From an uncultured Collinsella sp. (lineage in GTDB: Bacteria > Actinomycetota > Coriobacteriia > Coriobacteriales > Coriobacteriaceae), in contig URWQ01000023.1 of NCBI GenBank assembly GCA_900551635.1, positions 1 through 12,643 of the forward strand: a DNA stretch of 12,643 bases. Reading direction: 5' to 3'. A program made the position numbers and the translations under genes. Within the stretch, counting starts at the first letter, position 1, and every line of letters starts with the position of its first letter. The notes under the pieces were generated by a model, which saw only the letters and a program-made list of their open reading frames with translations, did not search any database and was not told where the DNA came from. This document shows positions 7,963 through 12,643 of the stretch, one piece after another.

Positions 7963-8997
7963 TCACTCGATGCCGTACAAGCGCTGTGCCGTGCCGCCAA
8001 GCATAAGGTCCTTGTCCGTATCACTTAAATCTGTGGCGCGGACGCAGGCGACACCCTCTGTTAGCCACTCGCGTTTAACGGGATAACTCGTACCAAAGAC
8101 AATATGGTCTGCACCAAGGACTTCAACCGCACAGGCAAGAAGCGTCTCGCCCCAAGGCTGAGCATGGGACATGTCGAAATAGATGTTGTTCTCAAGACGC
8201 TTGGAGACCGTCTCGGTATCGGTCTGGAAGCGACCCGAGGCATCTGAACGCTTGGGACCGTGCGGCAGCAGCATCTCCTTAAACGCAAAATAAGCGCCAC
8301 CGAGCATGGAGTGGACCATCTTGACGTTGGGATAACGCTCGAAGAAGTCGCTGAAGATTTCACGACCGATTGCCGTGGTCTGGTCGACGCAACGGCCGTA
8401 GGAGCGACGCAGGTTGTCGTATGCGAGCAGCGACGTATGCTCGACCGGTACGGGCACATGGTGCACGTAAACGGTGACGCTGCGTTCGTTCAGTCGCTCA
8501 AAAAAGTTCGAAAAGATCGGATCGTCAAGATAACGCTTGCCGTAGTGAGCGCAGAGCTGCACGCCCGCGAAACCCTCGTCGAGCCTGCGATCGAGCTCCT
8601 CGAGGTTCGCCTCGGTGCCAAAGGGAGGCACGGCGACAAGCGGTATCAAGCGACCGTTCGACGCTTTTGCGTCAGCGGCCATACCGTCGTTGAAGCGCCG
8701 GCACATCTCGAGTGACATCCACTCATGGCAGCCGGGGAGTTTGAGAATCGCTTTATCGACCCCCGCCTCGTCCATGTCTGCCAGACGCTTCTCAAGGGTG
8801 TAGTCTCCCTCGATATAGTTGAGGCCTGGGAAGCCAGCGGGCTTTTCGATCACAATCTGTCGCTTGCCCGTGGGGCTTACGGTCAGGTAGCCCTCGGTGT
8901 CGTAAGCGCGGGGCACCTCGGCCAAAAACTGTTCACAGAGTGTCTCGTCATGGAAGATGCGCTCGTCAAACCAGTAGGAATTTGCATCGATAATCAT
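7963..8997 (-). CDS. Amidohydrolase-fold (TIM-barrel, ACMSD-like) protein with degenerate metal site
   Basis: A 344-residue protein matching the Amidohydrolase_2/ACMSD-like branch: the MIIDANSYW first strand, ILKLPGCHEW and LIPLVAVPPFG barrel strands, GVQLCAHYG, VTVYVHHVP (His179/180), DFFERYPNVKMVHSMLGG (His229), and HIVFGTSYPV near the C-terminus. In the usual enzymes strand 1 has HxH; here those positions are Asn6 and Tyr8. The final strand normally has an Asp in the FGSDYP motif; here it is FGTSYP with Ser304. Only the two middle His ligands remain, so canonical single-metal chemistry is doubtful. ATG at 8997 is chosen because it places the barrel's first strand at the N-terminus; the Shine-Dalgarno (AAGG near 9010-9013) is rather distant. 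It is the first gene of the operon, 26 bases before the ceramidase-fold gene. Confidence 0.8.
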   Translation of the reverse strand: MIIDANSYWFDERIFHDETLCEQFLAEVPRAYDTEGYLTVSPTGKRQIVIEKPAGFPGLNYIEGDYTLEKRLADMDEAGVDKAILKLPGCHEWMSLEMCRRFNDGMAADAKASNGRLIPLVAVPPFGTEANLEELDRRLDEGFAGVQLCAHYGKRYLDDPIFSNFFERLNERSVTVYVHHVPVPVEHTSLLAYDNLRRSYGRCVDQTTAIGREIFSDFFERYPNVKMVHSMLGGAYFAFKEMLLPHGPKRSDASGRFQTDTETVSKRLENNIYFDMSHAQPWGETLLACAVEVLGADHIVFGTSYPVKREWLTEGVACVRATDLSDTDKDLMLGGTAQRLYGIE

Positions 8998-9029
8998 TGG
9001 TGGGGACCGCCTTTCATCTTGTCGAGAAC

Positions 9030-9059
9030 ATTCTAAAAAAGCGGACACACGGACATCAA
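9030..9059 (-). promoter_or_regulatory. Predicted sigma-70-type promoter of the amidohydrolase/ceramidase-fold/PTS operon
   Basis: Reading leftward, TTGATG (9054-9059) and TAGAAT (9030-9035) are separated by 18 bases, a good match to -35 and -10. Transcription would start near 9023, leaving a leader of about 25 bases before the ATG at 8997. Prediction from sequence only. Confidence 0.6.
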
Positions 9060-9074
9060 TTCCAGTTGAAGCAC

Positions 9075-9099
9075 ACTGTATTCCATTTTGGAATACAGT
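9075..9099. promoter_or_regulatory. Perfect 25-base palindromic operator candidate
   Basis: Two perfect 11-base arms, ACTGTATTCCA and TGGAATACAGT, flank a TTT centre at 9086-9088. Its centre lies about 64 bases upstream of the predicted start of the operon, just upstream of the -35, which is the usual place for an activator site. No regulator gene sits in the operon. I cannot assign the motif to a known family. An RNA hairpin role is unlikely because it lies upstream of the predicted promoter. Confidence 0.65.
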
Positions 9100-9166
9100 T
9101 TTCCGTTCACACGCGATTCCCACTCGCCCAAACGATCGAGACGCCGACAACGCGAGCTTTAACAGA

Positions 9167-9203
9167 AAACGGTCGGCCCGCATCCGTTGCGGGCCGACCG
9201 TTT
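9167..9203. terminator. Rho-independent terminator after the XRE-aminotransferase gene
   Basis: A perfect 15-bp GC-rich stem pairs 9167-9181 with 9189-9203 around a 7-base loop. On the leftward strand it is followed by TTTTCTGTT, a serviceable T-tract, 22 bases after the aminotransferase stop. AAA/TTT flanks make it nearly symmetric, so it may stop transcripts from either side and insulates the PTS operon promoter from read-through. Confidence 0.88.
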
Positions 9204-9224
9204 CATTACAGGCTACCTTTGCCG

Positions 9225-10745
9225 TTACGCCTGACGGTAATGATCAAAGAAGTCGGCGAGGTCTTCGAGCGACTCTATGAGCACTTCCATGCGCGGCAGG
9301 TACACGATGCGGAAGTGGTCGGGCTCAGCCCAGTTGAAGCCGCCGCCGCGCGTAATCAGGATCTTCTTCTCGTGCAGCAGGTCAAGGGCGAATTGCTCGT
9401 CATCGGTGATGTTGAACTTCTTCACATCCATCTTGGGGAAGATGTAGAACGCTGCACGCGGCTTAACCACCGAGATGCCGTCAATCTTGTTGAGCGCCTC
9501 ATACACAAAGTTGCGCTGCTCGTAGACACGGCCGCCGGGACGGATGTAGTCGTTAACGGACTGATGGCCACCGAGTGCCGTCTGAACGATCGACTGAGCC
9601 GGCACGTTGGAGCACAGGCGCATGTTCGAGAGCATGTTGACGCCCATGATGAAGTCGCTCATGCAGCGCTGGTTGCCCGAAAGCACCATCCAGCCAATAC
9701 GATAGCCCGCGATCATGTGCGACTTGGAAAGGCCGCTAAAGGTGACGCAGGGCAGATCGGGAGCGAGCGAGGCAATCGAGACGTGCTCGTAGCCGTCCAT
9801 GCACAGGCGGTCGTAGATCTCATCGGCAAAGATCATCAGCTGATGCCTGCGTGCAATCTCGACGATGCCCTCGAGTACCTCGCGCGGATAGACAGAACCC
9901 GTGGGGTTGTTGGGGTTGATGATGACGAGGGCTTTGGTCGCACTCGTAATCTTGGACTCCATATCCTCCAGGTCGGGGTACCAATCCGCCTGCTCATCGC
10001 ACAGATAATGTACGGGATGACCGCCAGCAAGGGTTGCGCACGCCGTCCAGAGCGGATAGTCGGGGCTGGGGATCAGAATCTCGTCGCCATTGTCGAGCAG
10101 CGCGTTCATCGAAAGCTGAATGAGCTCGGACACGCCGTTGCCCGTGTAGATATGCTCCATCTGAACGTTGGGCAGGCCCTTGATCTGCGAATACTGCATG
10201 ATCGCCTTGCGCGCGGAGAACAGGCCACGCGAGTTGGAATAGCCTTCGCAGTCGGGCAGCTGCTGGCGCATGTCCTTGATGACCTCATCGGGTGTGCGGA
10301 AACCGAAGGGCGCCGGGTTGCCGATATTGAGCTTGAGGATGCGCTCGCCCTCGTCCTCCATACGGGCGGCCTCGTCGACGACGGGACCGCGCACGTCATA
10401 CAGGACGTTATCGAGCTTGGTGGATTTAGAAAAAGTACGCATGGTGGTGCTCCTTGCAATTTGAGCTGAGGGATGGGGTTCGGGCTTGAAATCGTTGCGG
10501 GGTGATGATGCCTCGCCTTGATCGGCGTCGCCGGCAAGCAGCCAGGTAACATCGACCTCCAAAATACGGGCGAGCAGCTCGGCCACATCGCGCCGCGGGA
10601 TCGTCTTGCCGCCCACATATTGGCTCATCTGACTCTTGCCGAGTTTTTTGCCGAGCATCTCCGATGCGCGGATCACGTCCGACTGGCGAACGTCGCGATC
10701 GGACATAGCCTGTCGCAGGCGATCGCTAAACGTCTCTTGGGCCAC
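9225..10745 (-). CDS. alaA: XRE helix-turn-helix fused to AlaA-type alanine aminotransferase
   Basis: A 506-residue fusion. Residues about 5-70 form an XRE-type helix-turn-helix (FSDRLRQAMSDRDVRQSDVI, KSQMSQYVGGKTIPRRDVAELLARILEV). A 30-residue linker follows. Residues 102-506 are a class I PLP aminotransferase closely resembling E. coli AlaA, which makes alanine from pyruvate and glutamate: KLNIGNPAPFGF, GNGVSELIQ, PDYPLWTA, NPNNPTG (277-283), FADEIYD and the PLP Lys341 in SGLSKSHMIAGYRIGW; FRIVYLP near the end carries the substrate-carboxylate Arg. The start is GTG at 10745, with AAGGAGG 5 bases upstream; an ATG at 10796 lies inside a palindrome without a ribosome binding site. A second AAGGAG at 10450-10455 precedes Met102 by 7 bases, so a 405-residue AlaA alone could also be made. 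Role inferred: alanine synthesis with DNA-binding feedback. Confidence 0.9.
   Translation of the reverse strand: MAQETFSDRLRQAMSDRDVRQSDVIRASEMLGKKLGKSQMSQYVGGKTIPRRDVAELLARILEVDVTWLLAGDADQGEASSPRNDFKPEPHPSAQIARSTTMRTFSKSTKLDNVLYDVRGPVVDEAARMEDEGERILKLNIGNPAPFGFRTPDEVIKDMRQQLPDCEGYSNSRGLFSARKAIMQYSQIKGLPNVQMEHIYTGNGVSELIQLSMNALLDNGDEILIPSPDYPLWTACATLAGGHPVHYLCDEQADWYPDLEDMESKITSATKALVIINPNNPTGSVYPREVLEGIVEIARRHQLMIFADEIYDRLCMDGYEHVSIASLAPDLPCVTFSGLSKSHMIAGYRIGWMVLSGNQRCMSDFIMGVNMLSNMRLCSNVPAQSIVQTALGGHQSVNDYIRPGGRVYEQRNFVYEALNKIDGISVVKPRAAFYIFPKMDVKKFNITDDEQFALDLLHEKKILITRGGGFNWAEPDHFRIVYLPRMEVLIESLEDLADFFDHYRQA
10442..10455 (-). promoter_or_regulatory. Internal ribosome binding site and in-frame ATG within the XRE-alaA fusion
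   Basis: Reading leftward, AAGGAG (10455-10450), then 7 bases, then ATG (10442), in frame with the fusion. Translation from here gives 405 residues starting MRTFSKSTKLDNV, matching the N-terminus and length of stand-alone AlaA. The spacing is better than that of several genuine starts in this window. Confidence 0.6.
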
Positions 10746-10766
10746 TAGAACCTCCTTGCTGGCAAA

Positions 10767-10848
10767 GTTCAATTTATAGAACACGAATTGAACCATGGTT
10801 CAATTTAGCAAGCAGTATAACGCGGCGCTTCATTCGAAAGTTCAATTT
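10767..10848. promoter_or_regulatory. TTGAAC half-site array and promoter of the XRE-alaA gene
   Basis: The core is a perfect 20-base palindrome, AATTGAACCATGGTTCAATT, at 10786-10805. Two further copies of the half-site GTTCAATTT lie at 10767-10775 and 10840-10848, in addition to that within the palindrome (10798-10806). A leftward TATACT (10814-10819) is a likely -10, which puts the palindrome just downstream of the transcription start, a repressor position; the outer half-site at 10840-10848 overlaps a TTGAAC that could be the -35, though the 20-base spacing is long. Autoregulation by the XRE domain is the simplest reading. Confidence 0.65.
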
Positions 10849-10907
10849 CATAAGAAAATGTATCGGACTCCGAGATCTGCCCAAAGCAAACAATGGCGTG
10901 TACACGT

Positions 10908-11765
10908 TTAGAGGTATTCGAGAAAACGGGCGGCGGCAAGCGAAACATCGGCCGTTCGATATATGGCGTTGATCTGCCGATGAGGATGTCCCTCGAGCGG
11001 ACGCACGGCAACATCGAACTGACAGCGACGCAAGATAAGTGCCGGAAGAACGCTCACGCCCAGACCGTCCTCGACCATAGCCATAATCGCATAGTCATCC
11101 CAGGTCGACAGTTTTGAGCGCACTGACAGCCCCGCCCGACGGAACAGCGGCGTAATCTCATCATCGGTACCCCGTTCCAGCAGAATAAACTGCTCGTTTG
11201 CCAAATCGGCAAGGGAAACGACCTCCGCGGTGGCAAGCGAGGAGTCCGCTGGCACCACGGCCATCAACTCGTCTTGCACCAACGGTCGCGACGCCATGCC
11301 GGCGCCGCGTGGCTCGCGCGGGATAAAGCCCAGGTCACAACGACCCTCAGCCACCCATTGTTCAATCTCTGAGTAATCGCCCATCAGCAACTCGTAATCG
11401 ACGTCCGGGTGATCGGCGCGAAAGCGCGCAATCACTGGCGGCAGCACGTGGGTCGCCACACTCGAAAACGTACCGATGCAGATTTTGCCGCGCATGAGCC
11501 CACGCATCTCATCCACGCGTCGCTGCAAGCGAACGAATTCCTCGCAGAGCGCCTCGACAGCCGGCATGACCTGCCGCCCGTCGGCAGAAAGAGCAACACC
11601 CTCACGACTGCGGTCGAGCACCTTAAAACCCCAATCGGCCTCAAGATCGGCCACCATGCGACTCACGCCCGACTGCGAATAGCTCAGCCGCTCGGCGGCG
11701 CGCGTAAAACTGCCGGCGCGCACCGTCTCGAGCAGCACCTGCATCTTTTGAATATTCGTTTCCAC
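10908..11765 (-). CDS. LysR-family transcriptional regulator
   Basis: A 285-residue LysR protein. The helix-turn-helix is in residues 1-60 (NIQKMQVLLETVRAGSFTRAAERLSYSQSGVSRMVADLE, split as helix, turn and recognition helix, with the WGFKVLDRS wing). The effector domain follows from about residue 88 (GKICIGTFSSVATHVLPPVI) with the usual CDLGFIPRE and VEDGLGVSVLP strands. I chose GTG at 11765 because GGAGG lies 6 bases upstream and the protein then starts as LysR proteins normally do; ATG at 11786 has no ribosome binding site. It is divergent from the EamA transporter across 118 bases containing a T-N11-A dyad, so it probably controls that transporter and itself. It is 162 bases upstream of the XRE-alaA gene in the same direction, without a clear terminator between them. 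Confidence 0.92.
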   Translation of the reverse strand: METNIQKMQVLLETVRAGSFTRAAERLSYSQSGVSRMVADLEADWGFKVLDRSREGVALSADGRQVMPAVEALCEEFVRLQRRVDEMRGLMRGKICIGTFSSVATHVLPPVIARFRADHPDVDYELLMGDYSEIEQWVAEGRCDLGFIPREPRGAGMASRPLVQDELMAVVPADSSLATAEVVSLADLANEQFILLERGTDDEITPLFRRAGLSVRSKLSTWDDYAIMAMVEDGLGVSVLPALILRRCQFDVAVRPLEGHPHRQINAIYRTADVSLAAARFLEYL

Positions 11766-11883
11766 GACACACCTCCACCTTTGCATGAGTTTTTGTCATG
11801 TTTGTCATGCATTATATTCGCTTTTCTTCTAAAGCCAGTTCACCCATAGTGAACATGCTCGGATAAAGAGGGGACGTCAGCGC
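11766..11883. promoter_or_regulatory. LysR/EamA divergent control region with LysR-type dyad
   Basis: GTTCAC (11838-11843) and GTGAAC (11849-11854) form a perfect dyad around 5 bases and contain a T-N11-A (T11840, A11852), the classic LysR box. Leftward, a consensus TATAAT lies at 11811-11816, so the dyad would sit near -42 of lysR, fitting autoregulation. A tandem direct repeat TTTGTCATG occurs at 11792-11800 and 11801-11809. For the rightward gene TATATT near 11813-11818 is a possible -10. Confidence 0.55.
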
Positions 11884-12643
11884 ATGAACAACGGACTGTT
11901 TGCGTACTTAGCAGCATTGCTATTGTTTGGCTCCAACGGCATCATCGCCGCTGCCATCGCGCTGCCGAGCTCCGATATCGTGCTCCTGCGCACGTTTTTG
12001 GGCGCACTCTCGCTTGTCACCATCCTCGCCATCACCCAACGCCATAAGTTGCAGGCGCCATCTCGTCCCCGCGAAGCCGCGGCCCTCCTCCTCTCGGGAG
12101 CCGCGCTGGTCGCCAGCTGGATTTTTCTGTTCCGCGCCTACCAGACGATCGGCGTCGGCGTATCCTCGCTGCTGTACTACTGCGGCCCCATCATTGTCAT
12201 GGCGCTCTCCCCGCTCATCTTTTGCGAAAAGCTGACCGGCGGCAAAATCGCCGGCTTTATCGCCGTTGCTTGCGGTGCCTTTCTCATTGCAGCGCAAGGT
12301 CTAGGCGGCAATATGCCCATTGCGGGTATCGTCTGCGGCATCGCCTCGGCATTTTGCTATGCGCTGATGGTCATCGCTAGCAAGGGTGCACCACACATCG
12401 AAGGCCTCGAAAACTCCACGCTCCAGGTGAGCGCCGCCTTTGTGACCGCGCTGGTCCTCACGCTCACCACGCAGGGCGCTCCCTCATTCCTGTCCGCCGA
12501 CGTCGCCGCCAGTATTGATTGGCGCGCCGTCGTCATGCTCGGCGTCGTCAACACCGGCATCGGTTGCCTGCTCTACTTTAGTGCCGTCGCCAAGCTGCCC
12601 GTCCAGACCGTCGCCGTCGTCGGCTACCTCGGGCCGCTTTCGG
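11884..12643 (+). CDS. EamA/DMT-superfamily transporter (partial, C-terminus off window)
   Basis: 253 complete codons are open to the window edge. The protein is strongly hydrophobic, with about eight membrane segments visible in two related halves, as in the 10-helix EamA (DMT) family of about 290-300 residues. Family features include the short first helix LAALLLFGSNGI, the LRTFLGALSLV segment ending EamA helix 2, RAYQTIGVGVSSLLYYCGPIIVMALSPLIFCEKLTG ending the first repeat, read here in pieces, and VAVVGYLGPLS closing the second repeat at the edge. EamA proteins usually export amino acids or other metabolites. GAGGGG at 11868-11873 lies 10 bases before the ATG, slightly long. It faces the LysR gene across a shared control region, and with alaA nearby an amino-acid export role is possible but not shown. 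Confidence 0.9.
   Translation, partial: MNNGLFAYLAALLLFGSNGIIAAAIALPSSDIVLLRTFLGALSLVTILAITQRHKLQAPSRPREAAALLLSGAALVASWIFLFRAYQTIGVGVSSLLYYCGPIIVMALSPLIFCEKLTGGKIAGFIAVACGAFLIAAQGLGGNMPIAGIVCGIASAFCYALMVIASKGAPHIEGLENSTLQVSAAFVTALVLTLTTQGAPSFLSADVAASIDWRAVVMLGVVNTGIGCLLYFSAVAKLPVQTVAVVGYLGPLS

Noticed and set aside
9075-9099. Palindrome as a terminator
   Set aside because: It is AT-rich, lies upstream of the predicted promoter, and a far better terminator (9167-9203) already ends the preceding gene.
8997-10469. A 490-codon open frame on the + strand
   Set aside because: It runs across the operon promoter, the palindrome and the terminator and is antisense to the aminotransferase; its product has no recognisable fold.
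10746-10796. ATG at 10796 as start of the XRE-aminotransferase
   Set aside because: It sits in the middle of the 20-base palindrome, has no ribosome binding site and adds 17 residues outside the XRE fold; GTG at 10745 has AAGGAGG at proper spacing.
10897-10906. CGTGTACACG palindrome at the end of the LysR gene
   Set aside because: It is only 10 bases, has no loop and partly abuts the stop codon; it cannot form a terminator and could be chance.
1-12643. tRNA, rRNA, riboswitch, CRISPR, IS or phage elements
   Set aside because: I looked on both strands and saw no cloverleaf, repeat-spacer array, transposase motif or recognised riboswitch core.

Overview
The window looks like a stretch of a high-GC, gut-type actinobacterial chromosome, most likely Coriobacteriia and possibly Collinsella. 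This is inferred from base composition, strong AAGGAG ribosome binding sites, a PTS permease, paired LysR regulators and DMT/MFS exporters. No 16S or other marker gene is present to prove it. There are ten protein genes, two of them cut by the window edges. I see no RNA genes, insertion sequences, CRISPR array, phage genes or pseudogenes, and no stretch over 300 bases lacks a gene.

Layout from left to right. (1) At 1-648 (-), incomplete at its C-terminus: a MarR-like winged-helix protein between an acidic N-terminal tail and an RGG-rich C-terminal tail. (2) At 801-2216 (-): a 14-helix DHA2-type MFS exporter. (3) Divergent from it, at 2422-2832 and 2869-3792 (+): a short peptide-deformylase-like protein and a LysR regulator. 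(4) At 3916-8997 (-): a four-gene operon transcribed leftward from a promoter near 9030-9059. Its order is an amidohydrolase-fold protein with most metal ligands replaced, two tandem neutral-ceramidase-fold proteins whose coding regions overlap by 4 bases, and a PTS EIIBC permease, with a terminator at 3855-3895. A perfect 25-base palindrome lies upstream of the promoter. (5) At 9225-10745 (-): an AlaA-type aminotransferase with an XRE helix-turn-helix fused to its N-terminus, preceded by an array of TTGAAC half-sites and followed by a perfect 15-bp terminator stem. (6) At 10908-11765 (-) and 11884-12643 (+): a LysR regulator divergent from an EamA/DMT transporter that runs off the window.

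Two systems deserve most attention. The first is the 3916-8997 operon. It pairs sugar import and phosphorylation with three cytoplasmic hydrolase-fold proteins, two of them with altered metal sites, so it may be an uncharacterised pathway for a sugar-linked or N-acylated substrate. The second is the XRE-AlaA fusion. A well-formed ribosome binding site lies in frame in front of codon 102, exactly where ordinary 405-residue AlaA begins, so one gene may produce both a DNA-binding aminotransferase and a free aminotransferase.
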